Assembly: GCF_004339545.1 (NCBI RefSeq)
Contig: NZ_SMGD01000012.1
Span: forward strand, 558,001 to 622,000
Length of the DNA stretch: 64,000 nucleotides
From: Celerinatantimonas diazotrophica
GTDB lineage: Bacteria; Pseudomonadota; Gammaproteobacteria; Enterobacterales; Celerinatantimonadaceae
Reading direction: 5' to 3'
Within the stretch, counting starts at the first letter, position 1. Every line of letters starts with the position of its first letter. The notes below the pieces were generated by a model. The model had not been told where the DNA came from and did not search any database. It worked only from the letters and a program-made list of their open reading frames with translations. The translations under genes and the position numbers were made by a program. This document shows, one piece after another, positions 1 through 9,501 of the stretch.

Positions 1-254
1 AAGCCGCCGCTCGTTTCTCTTTTTTATTGTCGATTCCGATTATTATTGGCGCGGGGACACTGCTAGGGGTTGAAGTGTCTCATTCGTCCGTGACTATGCC
101 GTGGCATCAGTTAGGACTCGGTTTTATCTTATCGTTTGCCAGTGCGTTGGCGTGCATCTATTTCTTCTTAAAATGGATCACGCAAATCGGCATGCTGCCA
201 TTTGTGATCTATCGGTTACTATTAGGCGTGATGTTGGTTTGGTTTGTTGTCTAA
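1..254 (+). CDS. uppP: Undecaprenyl-diphosphatase, C-terminal part
   Basis: This is the last 84 or so codons of a gene that begins before the window; frame 3 is open from base 3. UppP (BacA) is an integral membrane enzyme that dephosphorylates undecaprenyl diphosphate to recycle the lipid carrier of peptidoglycan synthesis. The visible part has the family's C-terminal signature: an AARFSFLLSIPIIIGAG helix, then SFASALACIYFFLKWI and a final GMLPFVIYRLLLG segment. The protein ends naturally with a TAA stop. Only the 3' part is seen, so start, regulation and upstream neighbours are unknown. The family call is secure because this C-terminus is highly characteristic. Confidence 0.9.
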   Translation, partial: AAARFSFLLSIPIIIGAGTLLGVEVSHSSVTMPWHQLGLGFILSFASALACIYFFLKWITQIGMLPFVIYRLLLGVMLVWFVV

Positions 255-420
255 TAAGTGAACTTGTCAGCGGCTGATATAATATTGAGATAATTTTATT
301 CTCAGTGAATCCATTCAATAGAGTATATAAAGCGATGATTGAATCGTTATTTGTATACTCTTTTTTAATTGTTTTTTGAAGAAAATACGTTAAATTAAAC
401 GCTGATTTTTATTCCTTTTA

Positions 421-768
421 TTGATTTTAACGGGTTGTGCTTCATCTGGAAACCAATCACTCAAGAATGAAACCCCAGCGACTATTCAATCGAAGATCAC
501 TAAAGGTGTAACGACTAAAAATCAAGTTCGTGCGATGTTTGGTGATCCAGCTAAAACTTCTTTCACTGACAAAGGGAATATGATTTGGGAATATGATTTA
601 GCTGATGTATCAGGAGATGCGGTCAATTATATTCCTATTGTTAATCTATTTGGGTCTTCTTCTTCTGGAACTAAGAAACAATTAATAGTTATGTTCAAAA
701 AAGATGTCGTCTTCCAATATTCTATGTCTAATTCTCCTGTGGCTATCAAAACCGGGTTATTTAAATAA
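421..768 (+). CDS. Small BamE/SmpA-like lipoprotein with a disrupted signal peptide
   Basis: The open frame encodes about 115 residues. A lipobox, LTGCASS, sits at its very start and is followed by a domain like SmpA/OmlA (BamE fold): a GVTTKNQVRAMFGDP motif, then a WEYDL strand and a short hydrophobic C-terminal half. Proteins of this type are outer-membrane lipoproteins. The only usable start in the open frame is TTG at 421, which leaves no positively charged n-region. Reading further upstream in the same frame gives TTG at 376 encoding MKKIR, then TAA at 391, IKR, TGA at 403, then FLFLLLILTGC. This looks like a normal lipoprotein signal peptide carrying two stops. The rest of the frame is intact, so the damage may be recent, or the start may be unusual. 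A good terminator follows. Exact function is not known. Confidence 0.55.
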   Translation: MILTGCASSGNQSLKNETPATIQSKITKGVTTKNQVRAMFGDPAKTSFTDKGNMIWEYDLADVSGDAVNYIPIVNLFGSSSSGTKKQLIVMFKKDVVFQYSMSNSPVAIKTGLFK

Positions 769-799
769 CTCTAGTTTTATCATCTAAAGTGAATTTAAT

Positions 800-824
800 G
801 CCATATCTCATGATATGGCTTTTT
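800..824 (+). terminator. Intrinsic terminator after the lipoprotein gene
   Basis: A perfect 8-bp stem, GCCATATC at 800-807 and GATATGGC at 812-819, encloses a 4-base loop and is followed directly by five T residues. It lies 31 bp after the lipoprotein stop codon. Confidence 0.85.
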
Positions 825-1472
825 ACTCTAAATCATTAAAAGTAACTAGATAGTATTATTATTTTTTAATTCTTTCGTATTATATTTTCATAGTTAATGG
901 TGGGTGTGAGAGCGTTTATCGGTTCTGACATCATCAATCAGTTGTTGTGCAATGGCCTGTTCTGTTGCTCATCGGTATCTCAATCTTCCTCTTGCACGCT
1001 TTCCTGACAACTTCTAACAGTATTATCTTGATGATAGTGCGAGCCTAGTCTGATTAGCGAATCAAAAAGTCTGATTTTTTATCCAGTTATCAATATATCT
1101 AGAGGGAAGCGAAGGCTGTGATGAGCTAAGTGATAGCTTCCTTGCTAATTTTAATGCGGATGCAGTTTTAAGCCGAGATAAATGCGATGGGTATGATTTA
1201 TTCTAATTTCACTACCCATTCAGATAAGTAAAACTAATCCTAAAGAAGCATAAGTCTGTGAATAGATTATCTGTTTTAAGTTTACTTTTTGGTGAAATAT
1301 GTTTAATTTTAAAAAATTGTATGATTTTTTTAGATTTATAGGGCTATATTTATGTTTTTTCTCTATTCCCTTGATTAGGTTGTCAGTAGGTTGAATTTAG
1401 TGAATGATTATTTAAATTTGGGGTTTAGTGCTTTTCTGTAGCTTAGCTCCATGTTTATAATCAGTTCATTCA
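825..1472. other. Gap before gcvT with no recognisable gene
   Basis: About 650 bp with stops in all frames. The part around 900-1020 is less AT-rich than its surroundings and could be a decayed coding relic, but I could not match it to a family. A weak inverted repeat (GGAAGC near 1105 and GCTTCC near 1135) is present. I looked for the conserved core of a glycine riboswitch, which often precedes gcvT, and did not find it. The gcvT promoter presumably lies in the right half of this stretch. Confidence 0.4.
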
Positions 1473-1507
1473 TTCACCGTCTCTGCCCCCAATTTAGATA
1501 CGGTGAA
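1473..1507 (+). promoter_or_regulatory. Inverted repeat in the gcvT leader
   Basis: TTCACCGT at 1473-1480 and ACGGTGAA at 1500-1507 form a perfect 8-bp inverted repeat with a 19-base loop. It ends 23 bases before the gcvT start codon, just upstream of the weak AAGGG ribosome binding site. It could be an operator or an RNA hairpin that controls translation; the sequence cannot separate the two. Confidence 0.4.
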
Positions 1508-1530
1508 CATATCAAGCAAGGGAAAACAAC

Positions 1531-2619
1531 ATGGTAAAACAGACTGTGCTGTATGAGCAGCATCTTCGCTCTGGTGCCAAAATGGTCGATTTTCATGGTT
1601 GGCTCATGCCTATCCATTACGGCTCTCAGATTGAAGAACACCATAGTGTTAGACGCGATGTGGGAATGTTTGACGTCTCGCATATGACGATTGTGGATAT
1701 TGAAGGGCCACAGGCTCAGGCGTTTTTACAGAAACTACTCGCTAATAATGTTGGGCGACTTAAAACACCAGGTAAAGCACTTTATAGCGCAATGTTAACT
1801 CCCGAGGCGGGAGTCATTGATGATCTCATTACCTACTTTTTTAGCGAAACTCACTACCGCATGGTCGTCAATTCGGCCACTCATGATAAAGATCTTGCAT
1901 GGTTGAACCAGCAAAGTGCAGCATTCGATGTCAATGTGACGGAGCGTCCCGAGCTGGCGATGATAGCAGTGCAGGGCCCTAATGCCATAGCGATCACCCA
2001 GCAACTATTATCTGCTGAACAGAGTGCCCAGTTAGAGGGCATGAAGCCATTTTTTGGGCAACAAGTGGGTGAACTGTTCATTGCTACTACCGGATATACC
2101 GGTGAAGCTGGCTATGAAATTGTCGTGCATGAAGATCAGGCGCCACAACTTTGGCAGCAGTTACTCGATGTCGGTGTTGCCCCATGCGGTTTAGGTGCGC
2201 GAGATACATTGCGTCTTGAAGCGGGCATGAATTTATATGGTCAGGATATGGACGAGAACGTTTCACCTCTGGCAGCCAATATGGGCTGGACCATTGCCTG
2301 GGAACCGCAAGATCGCGATTTTATTGGCCGTCAGGCGTTAGCCGCGCAGAAAGAGCAGGGCACCGACAAGCTCGTTGGCTTAGTCATGGAACAAAAAGGG
2401 GTGATGCGCCAAGGGCAAGAAGTGCTGCTTGAGGAAGGTTCAGAAAGTGTCGGTGTGATTACCTCTGGTAGTTTTTCGCCAACATTAGGCGTAAGTATTG
2501 CATTGGCTCGTGTGAGCACAGAAGTTCAAGACAGTTGTGTTGTGCAAATGCGTAAAAAAGCCATTAAAGTTAAGGTGGTTCCACCTGTGTTTGTGCGTAA
2601 TGGCAAACAGGTTTGCTGA
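1531..2619 (+). CDS. gcvT: Glycine cleavage system T protein (aminomethyltransferase)
   Basis: The 362-residue product is the normal length for GcvT. It takes the aminomethyl group held on lipoyl-GcvH and transfers the methylene to tetrahydrofolate, releasing ammonia. Visible family motifs are [15 protein letters not shown] near residue 20, the VSHM segment near residue 50, [11 protein letters not shown] near residue 190 and [16 protein letters not shown] near residue 225, followed by the C-terminal GCV_T domain. The ATG at 1531 is preceded by a modest AAGGG site. It is the first gene of gcvT-gcvH-gcvP, 21 bp upstream of gcvH. Regulation may involve the inverted repeat in its leader. Confidence 0.97.
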   Translation: MVKQTVLYEQHLRSGAKMVDFHGWLMPIHYGSQIEEHHSVRRDVGMFDVSHMTIVDIEGPQAQAFLQKLLANNVGRLKTPGKALYSAMLTPEAGVIDDLITYFFSETHYRMVVNSATHDKDLAWLNQQSAAFDVNVTERPELAMIAVQGPNAIAITQQLLSAEQSAQLEGMKPFFGQQVGELFIATTGYTGEAGYEIVVHEDQAPQLWQQLLDVGVAPCGLGARDTLRLEAGMNLYGQDMDENVSPLAANMGWTIAWEPQDRDFIGRQALAAQKEQGTDKLVGLVMEQKGVMRQGQEVLLEEGSESVGVITSGSFSPTLGVSIALARVSTEVQDSCVVQMRKKAIKVKVVPPVFVRNGKQVC

Positions 2620-2640
2620 CAATTTTTAAAGGAATATCTA

Positions 2641-3036
2641 ATGAGTGACATCCCGAGTGATTTAAAATTTACTACTTCGCATGAGTGGGTTCGTAAAGAA
2701 GGTGACGGTGTTTACACCATTGGTATTAGCGACCATGCTCAGGAATTATTGGGAGATATGGTTTTCGTTGACTTACCTGATGTGGATGATGAAGTGGCCG
2801 GTGGCGATGACTGTGCAGTAGCTGAGTCAGTCAAAGCGGCATCGGACATTTATTCACCGTTAAGCGGCACGGTTGTGGCGATTAACGAAGAGCTTGAAGA
2901 TAGCCCAGAGCTATTAAACTCAGACCCATACGGTGATGGCTGGTTATTCCAGGTTAAAGCATCTGATGGCGAAGAATACGAACAGTTGCTAAGTGCTGAT
3001 GAGTATCAGGATACTCTTGAAGAAGAAGAGGAATAA
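2641..3036 (+). CDS. gcvH: Glycine cleavage system H protein (lipoyl carrier)
   Basis: This 131-residue acidic protein is the lipoylated shuttle of the glycine cleavage complex. It carries the aminomethyl intermediate from GcvP to GcvT and then to the L protein. The family features are complete: the SHEWV motif near residue 13, [12 protein letters not shown] near residue 28, and the lipoyl attachment site AESVKAASD with the modified lysine at residue 65. The C-terminus ends in a run of five glutamates. The start is supported by AAGGAA 9 bases upstream. It lies between gcvT and gcvP, and the gap of about 100 bp to gcvP holds no clear terminator. Confidence 0.97.
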   Translation: MSDIPSDLKFTTSHEWVRKEGDGVYTIGISDHAQELLGDMVFVDLPDVDDEVAGGDDCAVAESVKAASDIYSPLSGTVVAINEELEDSPELLNSDPYGDGWLFQVKASDGEEYEQLLSADEYQDTLEEEEE

Positions 3037-3133
3037 GCAACCAGATTTACGCGCCCTGGCACTAGTGTCGGGGCGTGTCTCATTATCGAAATGATAATCC
3101 CCCCCAAATTAAGCAAACTTGCAGGAATTTGTC

Positions 3134-6001
3134 ATGTTGGCGTTACACGAACTGACCCAAACAGAGGATTTTATCCGTCGTCACGTGGGCCCCGGTGAGC
3201 AGGAGCAAAATGAAATGCTTAAGGCATTATCACTCGACTCGCTGGAGCAGTTGATTCACGAAACGGTGCCAGAAGATATTCGTCTTACCAAGCCACTAAC
3301 TATTGGTGCCAGTAAAACAGAAGAGCAGGCTTTAAGTGAGCTCAAAGCACTTGCCCAAGAGAATAAAGTTTATCGCTCTTATATCGGTATGGGCTATTAC
3401 GGTACACATACTCCTAACGTAATATTGCGTAACGTGCTAGAAAACCCGGGTTGGTATACGGCTTATACGCCTTATCAGCCAGAAATTGCTCAGGGTCGTC
3501 TGGAAGCGCTGTTAAATTTTCAGCAGATGACCATGGATTTGACGGGTATGGAGCTGGCCAATGCGTCGTTGCTGGATGAAGCGACCGCAGCTGCTGAAGC
3601 GATGGCAATGGCTAAACGCGTCAGTAAAAATAAAAAATCCAATCTATTTTTTATTGCCAACGATACTCATCCGCAAACCATCGATGTGGTTTGTCAGCGT
3701 GCTGAGTTCTTTGGTTTTGAAACCATCATTGGCGAGCCTGAACAGCTCGGTGAGTTAGATGTGTTCGGCGCGTTGTTACAATATCCGGGAACAACCGGGC
3801 AAGTTCGTGACTTAACACCGCTGATTGAGATGATTCATGCGCGTAAAGGGATTGCCTGTGTTGCTGCGGATCTCATGTCGCTGGTGTTGTTAAAAGCACC
3901 GGGAGAAATGGGCGCCGATGTAGTGTTGGGGTCTACACAGCGGTTTGGTGTGCCGATGGGTTATGGTGGCCCGCATGCTGCTTTTTTTGCTACTCGTGAT
4001 GCTTATAAACGCTCAACGCCGGGACGGATCATCGGTATCTCTAAAGATCGCCGTGGTAAACCGGCGCTGCGGATGGCGCTGCAGACCCGTGAGCAACATA
4101 TTCGCCGGGAGAAAGCCAACTCCAACATTTGTACTGCTCAGGTGCTATTGGCCAATATTGCATCGTTTTATGCGGTATTTCATGGCCCTCATGGGCTGAA
4201 AACGATGGCTCAGCGGATCCACCGGATGGCGGTTATTGTCGCAGCTGCGGCGAAAGCTCATGGCGTGAATGTTCGTTATGATCAGTTTTTTGATACCGTG
4301 ACGCTTGATGGGATTGATAAAGCACAGGTATTGTTGCGTGCCCAAGACGCTCAGATTAATGTCCGTAGTGATTTAGATAATGCGGTCGCAGTGAGCCTTG
4401 ATGAAACGACAACACCAGCTGATTTAGCCATTTTGCTAGCCGTTTTATTTGGTCCCAGTGAGACGATTACGGTGGATACCCTTGATGAGCAAGTGCGCAG
4501 CCAGCCGAACATCGCCGAGCCGTTACTGCGGGCTTCAGCGATTTTAACGCACCCAGTCTTTCATCAGTATCGTAGTGAAACCGAAGTGTTACGTTATATC
4601 CGTCGTTTAGAAGGACGCGATTTGGCGCTGAATCACTCGATGATCGCGCTAGGTTCTTGCACGATGAAACTCAATGCAACGGCAGAGATGATCCCCATTA
4701 CTTGGCCTGAATTTGCTAACCTGCATCCATTTTGTCCTAAGGAACAAGCAGCGGGCTATCAGCAGTTGCTAACCCAGTTAGAACAATGGCTGGTGGATAT
4801 TACTGGTTACGATGCCGTTTGTATGCAGCCCAATTCGGGCGCTCAGGGTGAATATGCGGGACTCTTGGCCATTCGCCATTATCAGGCAAGTATCAACCAA
4901 GCCCAGCGAAATATTTGCTTAATCCCAAGCTCAGCTCATGGCACCAACCCTGCGTCTGCGCATATGGCGGGTTTAAAAGTGGTCGTGGTGGAGTGCGACA
5001 AGGCTGGAAACATCGATATTGATGATCTTCGGCACAAAGCACAAGAACATGCCGAACAGCTTTCGTGCATTATGGTGACTTATCCTTCGACCCATGGTGT
5101 TTACGAACAGAGTATTCGTGAGATCTGTGAGATTATCCATCAGTTTGGTGGGCAGGTTTATTTAGATGGTGCCAACATGAACGCTCAGGTTGGGCTCACT
5201 TCGCCAGGCTTTATTGGGGCGGATGTATCACATCTGAACCTACATAAAACCTTTGCCATTCCTCATGGTGGCGGCGGCCCGGGAATGGGACCGATCGGCG
5301 TTAAAGCGCATTTGGCGCCTTTTGTTCCTGGCCATAATGTGGTCAAAGGAGAGTCAACCCAGCGCGCTGTTGCAGCGGCACCATTTGGGAGTGCTTCTAT
5401 TTTACCCATTTCATGGATGTACATTGCGATGCTCGGCTCTAAAGGACTGCGCCGTGCCAGTGAAGTTGCGATTTTAAATGCGAACTACATTGCTAAATCG
5501 CTTAGCGAGCATTATCCAATTTTATATACGGGTAATAATGGTCGCGTGGCACATGAATGTATAATCGACTTGCGGCCATTGAAAGAGCAAAGTGGTATTA
5601 GCGAGCTAGATATTGCTAAACGTTTAAATGACTATGGATTTCATGCGCCAACGATGAGTTTCCCCGTGGCAGGAACATTGATGGTTGAACCGACTGAAAG
5701 TGAGTCTAAAGCGGAACTGGATCGTTTCATTGAAGCGATGATCGCCATCCGTCAGGAAGCTGAACAGGTCAGCACAGGCATTTGGCCAAGTGAAGATAAT
5801 CCACTGATCAATGCGCCACATACATTAGATGATTTAATCGAAGATGATTGGACGCATCCATATTCGCGCGATATAGCGGCTTATCCATCACTGGCGGTTC
5901 GCGCTAATAAATTCTGGCCAGCTGTGAATCGTATCGATGATGTCTATGGTGATCGGAATCTATTTTGCTCCTGTTTGCCAATGGATGCATACAAGGATTA
6001 A
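3134..6001 (+). CDS. gcvP: Glycine dehydrogenase (decarboxylating), P protein
   Basis: The enzyme decarboxylates glycine with pyridoxal phosphate and hands the aminomethyl group to GcvH. The protein is the fused, long-form P protein of about 955 residues: an N-terminal half from [11 protein letters not shown], and a C-terminal half with the PLP-binding lysine in [18 protein letters not shown]. The frame stays open from a TTG at 3119, but I prefer ATG 3134: it has AGGA seven bases upstream and gives the usual short N-terminus. A strong terminator follows at 6067. No gene for the L protein or glyA is in the window. Confidence 0.97.
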   Translation: MLALHELTQTEDFIRRHVGPGEQEQNEMLKALSLDSLEQLIHETVPEDIRLTKPLTIGASKTEEQALSELKALAQENKVYRSYIGMGYYGTHTPNVILRNVLENPGWYTAYTPYQPEIAQGRLEALLNFQQMTMDLTGMELANASLLDEATAAAEAMAMAKRVSKNKKSNLFFIANDTHPQTIDVVCQRAEFFGFETIIGEPEQLGELDVFGALLQYPGTTGQVRDLTPLIEMIHARKGIACVAADLMSLVLLKAPGEMGADVVLGSTQRFGVPMGYGGPHAAFFATRDAYKRSTPGRIIGISKDRRGKPALRMALQTREQHIRREKANSNICTAQVLLANIASFYAVFHGPHGLKTMAQRIHRMAVIVAAAAKAHGVNVRYDQFFDTVTLDGIDKAQVLLRAQDAQINVRSDLDNAVAVSLDETTTPADLAILLAVLFGPSETITVDTLDEQVRSQPNIAEPLLRASAILTHPVFHQYRSETEVLRYIRRLEGRDLALNHSMIALGSCTMKLNATAEMIPITWPEFANLHPFCPKEQAAGYQQLLTQLEQWLVDITGYDAVCMQPNSGAQGEYAGLLAIRHYQASINQAQRNICLIPSSAHGTNPASAHMAGLKVVVVECDKAGNIDIDDLRHKAQEHAEQLSCIMVTYPSTHGVYEQSIREICEIIHQFGGQVYLDGANMNAQVGLTSPGFIGADVSHLNLHKTFAIPHGGGGPGMGPIGVKAHLAPFVPGHNVVKGESTQRAVAAAPFGSASILPISWMYIAMLGSKGLRRASEVAILNANYIAKSLSEHYPILYTGNNGRVAHECIIDLRPLKEQSGISELDIAKRLNDYGFHAPTMSFPVAGTLMVEPTESESKAELDRFIEAMIAIRQEAEQVSTGIWPSEDNPLINAPHTLDDLIEDDWTHPYSRDIAAYPSLAVRANKFWPAVNRIDDVYGDRNLFCSCLPMDAYKD

Positions 6002-6066
6002 GATGGGTGTTATGTCACAATTTAATTTGTGAATATATTTATACGATCTGTGAGAACACATTATGG

Positions 6067-6095
6067 AAAAGCGAACCGTATGGTTCGCTTTTTTT
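6067..6095 (+). terminator. Intrinsic terminator of the gcv operon
   Basis: GCGAACC at 6071-6077 pairs with GGTTCGC at 6082-6088 over a 4-base loop. Four A residues precede the stem and seven T residues follow it, so it may work in both directions. It lies 66 bp after the gcvP stop. Confidence 0.92.
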
Positions 6096-6214
6096 ATGCA
6101 TAATAGATTTGTGAATGAAATCGCTCTATAACTGCCATGTGGCGTCAGATACAACCTGTTTATACACAGATGGCCTAAGGTTATTTTGAACCTATATTTG
6201 CCACTGCCAGAGTA

Positions 6215-7915
6215 TTACATATTGTTCTCTGGGGCATCCCCAAATCTTGATTCACTCGCTTTGAACCCATACGTATTATCTGCGAGTAGATGATCGCCTA
6301 GTTCTTCATACTTGAATTGGCTAAATTCGGCTTCAAGCTCATAGCCTGAGTAGTCAACTGCAGCAAGTCCAACGAAAGCCCCAGTGAAGAAGCCACCGTA
6401 ACTTTGTAAGATATAGTCATCTGAAAGAATAGCCGCATCCAGCGTGACAGGAATTTCAACAAAATTTTTACCATCAAAGCTATATTCATAGGTGTAACTT
6501 TCTTTACGTACTTTGGTGCGTAGCCACACATATTCCGTTCCCTCAGGAATTTTAATAGCGTCATTTTTTAAATATGAGGTGTAGTTCCCTCGATTGTTTT
6601 CGCTAACTTCTATCACATGGCCATTGATTTCATTCCAAGTTACAAAAGCAAAGCTCCAATGACTATCGTTGTAATAGTTGGTTAAGCCCGCCATTTGTTG
6701 ATAGCTGAATGGATTGAATTTGACTCGGACTGTTGCATCAAAATAGAACGCTTGCCAACGGCGAGCAACGAGTGAAAGGTCGTGTGTATTAGCTAGAGAA
6801 CCCTGACCGACTAGCGTGAGTTTACTGTTTCCGGTGCGGCCCATTGCTTCGGTAAATGGAACTCGTAACGTATTCCAGTTGAGATCCAGCGTTGGTGTTG
6901 TAAAGTCATCTGCTTGGCTATGATCTGCCGGGGCCTCTGTGGGGATCGCATCTTTAGGCGCATCAACAAAGGTTTTCCCTCCATGGCCACCTTCAACTCG
7001 AGGCCAACCTGATTCGTCCCAGTAGACTTTTTGGATCGATGTTTCACGGCCTAAAGTACACCAACCTCGGGGATCTCGGCTGGACTCATTATGATGATTC
7101 CAAGGCCGAGCGACTAAGGATGCATAATACCATTCGCCTGACGGTGTCGAGACTAGACTACCATGTCCTTGTTTTTGTAAATAATGATCGGGGGTATCAA
7201 AATTGGTAATGAATGGTTCTCCAGGAGCGGTCTCAAATGATAATGCATCCAGCGTTTTGGAGCGAGCCACCACTTCTTGGTGCGCAAAAACGGTTCCGCC
7301 TTGAGCGATAAATAGATAGTAGTAACCGTTTTCTTTATAGATATGTGGGCCTTCTGGTAATTTAACTGGGGTACCATTATAAATGGTGCGTGCTGTTTGC
7401 GGACGTAATTTCATCGTCTGAGTATCAAATTCTGTCAGAGTGATACCATCAAAGGGATGATTATATTCACGATGATCCCATGTCTGTTGAGCTAAGTATT
7501 TACGGCCATCGTCGTCATGGAACAGTGATGCATCAAATCCAACTCCATTGAGTTTAATGGGGTCACTCCAAGGACCGTTAATATCAGTGGCGGTAGTCAA
7601 ATAGTTGGTCATATCTTTAAATGCACCTTCAGTCACTTTGACATCGGTATATACGAGCCAAAATTTTCCATCTGCATATGATAAGTCTGGCGCCCAAATC
7701 CCCCCTGATGAAACGTTGCCTCTCATATCCAGTAATGTTGAGGTTGATAGTGGGCTGGGTAATAAATTCCAGTGTTCTAAATCCTTAGAAGCGTGTAGGC
7801 GGACACCTGGAAACCATTCGAAGGTGGAGTTGGCGATATAATAGGTATCATCTACTCGAATGATACTTGGGTCGGCATTAAAGCCAGGAAGAATTGGGTT
7901 TTGAATTTTTGACAT
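6215..7915 (-). CDS. xynB: Beta-xylosidase, glycoside hydrolase family 43
   Basis: This 566-residue protein matches the two-domain GH43 beta-xylosidases that release xylose from xylo-oligosaccharides. The N-terminal five-bladed beta-propeller shows the expected acids: Asp15 in PGFNADPS (general base), the GFDASLFHDDDG segment near residue 125 (pKa-modulating Asp), and Glu in LPEGPHIYKENG near residue 190 (general acid). The C-terminal beta-sandwich (about residues 340-550) contains FYFDATVRVKFNP and the YGGFFTGAFVGLAA segment. No signal peptide is visible, so it is probably cytoplasmic and acts on imported xylosides. It lies 95 bp downstream of a GPH-family symporter gene, with a strong hairpin between them. 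The ATG at 7915 has AAAGG upstream. Confidence 0.93.
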   Translation of the reverse strand: MSKIQNPILPGFNADPSIIRVDDTYYIANSTFEWFPGVRLHASKDLEHWNLLPSPLSTSTLLDMRGNVSSGGIWAPDLSYADGKFWLVYTDVKVTEGAFKDMTNYLTTATDINGPWSDPIKLNGVGFDASLFHDDDGRKYLAQQTWDHREYNHPFDGITLTEFDTQTMKLRPQTARTIYNGTPVKLPEGPHIYKENGYYYLFIAQGGTVFAHQEVVARSKTLDALSFETAPGEPFITNFDTPDHYLQKQGHGSLVSTPSGEWYYASLVARPWNHHNESSRDPRGWCTLGRETSIQKVYWDESGWPRVEGGHGGKTFVDAPKDAIPTEAPADHSQADDFTTPTLDLNWNTLRVPFTEAMGRTGNSKLTLVGQGSLANTHDLSLVARRWQAFYFDATVRVKFNPFSYQQMAGLTNYYNDSHWSFAFVTWNEINGHVIEVSENNRGNYTSYLKNDAIKIPEGTEYVWLRTKVRKESYTYEYSFDGKNFVEIPVTLDAAILSDDYILQSYGGFFTGAFVGLAAVDYSGYELEAEFSQFKYEELGDHLLADNTYGFKASESRFGDAPENNM

Positions 7916-7966
7916 ATTATAACGACCTTTCTAAAAATGAGTTAAATCTTGAGTAGATATTGTCGA

Positions 7967-8003
7967 ATCACTCGATTTACGTTAAAGACGTAAATCGAGT
8001 GAT
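7967..8003 (-). terminator. Perfect 16-bp stem-loop between symporter and xylosidase genes
   Basis: Bases 7967-7982 and 7988-8003 are exact reverse complements, with a 5-base loop. The hairpin lies 8 bases past the symporter stop codon. No T-run follows it on the minus strand, so it may act as a leaky terminator or an mRNA-stabilising structure rather than a full stop to transcription. It would let symporter and xylosidase be made at different levels. Confidence 0.6.
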
Positions 8004-8010
8004 ATAGAAG

Positions 8011-9501
8011 CTACAATGTCGCTTCTTCGGCTTTTATGTGTGCTCGTTTAGCATCTAATTTCTTATTAATATCTTTGATGTCTGCATCAGAAATGGGGTA
8101 TATATGCATAATAATCATCGATATAAATGCAAGGATGATAGGAATCCAAATTGCGGTGACGTTAATACCAAAAATAGCGTCTGCGTGTTGTGTGGTCGAA
8201 TGTTCATTGAAACCATATGCAGCGAGGAACCAAAGGGGAATAGCGCCTCCTAATGTGAAGCCAATTTTAAAGAATATTCCCATCAGGGCATTGATAATAC
8301 CGGCATTACGTTTACCTGATTGAAGTTCACCATATGAGACAACTTCAGGCACGAGCGCCCACATAAACCCAGTTGCAGAGGTTAATCCCCATTGTTTAAG
8401 GAAGGTTGATAGATAGGCTAGCCACAGTGCATCGTGCATACCATCAAGTGACCATGCCCATGTCAGTAGTTCACCCACAATAAACATTCCGAGGAAGAAG
8501 TGGAAGAAGCCTTTTTTACCAAAAAATCTTTTCAGCATAGGCCAGAAAACAGGAAAGACAATGCCTGGAATTGAAGCAATGAGCCCTATCGCGCCCATCC
8601 AGTTTGATTTACCGACAACATATTGATTGAAATAGCCATTCACGGTATTCATAAAGAACATAAAGGTGAATGACAGCATGAAAAATAGGCCTAAAATCAG
8701 TAGTGGACGGTTATGTCTTAGTTCGCTAAACAAATCCATCGTTCTGACTTGAGCGGATTGCTCTTTCGTTGCCACAACCCGTTCTTTGGTAAAATAGTAG
8801 CAAAGGAAGAATGCAATCCCACCTAAAATGGCATAGATCAGATAAACTGAAAACCAAGCGTGCTGAGCGGATGGGTCAGTATATGTCCCTAAATTGAGTT
8901 TTAAACCAAAAAAACCAGTATCTTGCAGGTGCTTATCTTTAGGTGATGCCATCTGCACAAACATAGGGAATAGCGTATAAACGAGGAGGTTCGCCATATT
9001 TGCTAGCATCATACGAGTGGTCGTCAGTTTATCGACCGATTCTGGGTCACGCGTTAGGGATGCATTGAGTGATCCATAAGGAATGTTGACCACTGAATAG
9101 ATTAAATCCATTAATAGATAAGTGATAAATGCAAAAGGAACATTCGCTTTGGTAAATGGTAGGGGGGCGAACATCAATAGAGAGAAAATCATCAGAGGAA
9201 CCCCGGCACGTAAAATCCAAGGGCGATACTTCCCAGCTTTGGACGTTCGTTTATCGACGAAGGTTCCGACTGCTGGATCCCAAAATACATTGACGATTCG
9301 CACAAATAGGAAAATGAAACCAGCCGTTAGGGTTCCGACGGCATTTACGGTTGTCATATAAAGTGCTAGAAACCCGCCTACAGTCCCAAAGGTTAAGTTG
9401 TTAGCAAAATCACCAAAACCATAGGACATTCTCTCCCATAGGCTAAGTTGGTGATACTCATCTATCTCAATTTCTTGCTGGATTTCTACTGATGTACTCA
9501 T
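8011..9501 (-). CDS. GPH-family (MFS) cation:xyloside symporter
   Basis: A 496-residue membrane protein with about twelve hydrophobic segments, of the glycoside-pentoside-hexuronide cation symporter family (XynT/XylP/MelB type). Family signs are the N-terminal LSLWERMSYGFGDFANNL, the WDPAVGTFVDKRTSKAGKYRPW loop between TM2 and TM3, and GSLNASLTRDPES in the central loop. It should import xylosides with Na+ or H+. The ATG at 9501 has GGGAG about 10 bases upstream. It is the first gene of a two-gene unit with the GH43 enzyme, which points to beta-xylosides as substrate. No XylR-type regulator is adjacent. Confidence 0.9.
   Translation of the reverse strand: MSTSVEIQQEIEIDEYHQLSLWERMSYGFGDFANNLTFGTVGGFLALYMTTVNAVGTLTAGFIFLFVRIVNVFWDPAVGTFVDKRTSKAGKYRPWILRAGVPLMIFSLLMFAPLPFTKANVPFAFITYLLMDLIYSVVNIPYGSLNASLTRDPESVDKLTTTRMMLANMANLLVYTLFPMFVQMASPKDKHLQDTGFFGLKLNLGTYTDPSAQHAWFSVYLIYAILGGIAFFLCYYFTKERVVATKEQSAQVRTMDLFSELRHNRPLLILGLFFMLSFTFMFFMNTVNGYFNQYVVGKSNWMGAIGLIASIPGIVFPVFWPMLKRFFGKKGFFHFFLGMFIVGELLTWAWSLDGMHDALWLAYLSTFLKQWGLTSATGFMWALVPEVVSYGELQSGKRNAGIINALMGIFFKIGFTLGGAIPLWFLAAYGFNEHSTTQHADAIFGINVTAIWIPIILAFISMIIMHIYPISDADIKDINKKLDAKRAHIKAEEATL

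Noticed and set aside
825-1530. Glycine riboswitch upstream of gcvT
   Set aside because: The conserved core segments were not found; only scattered short resemblances were present.
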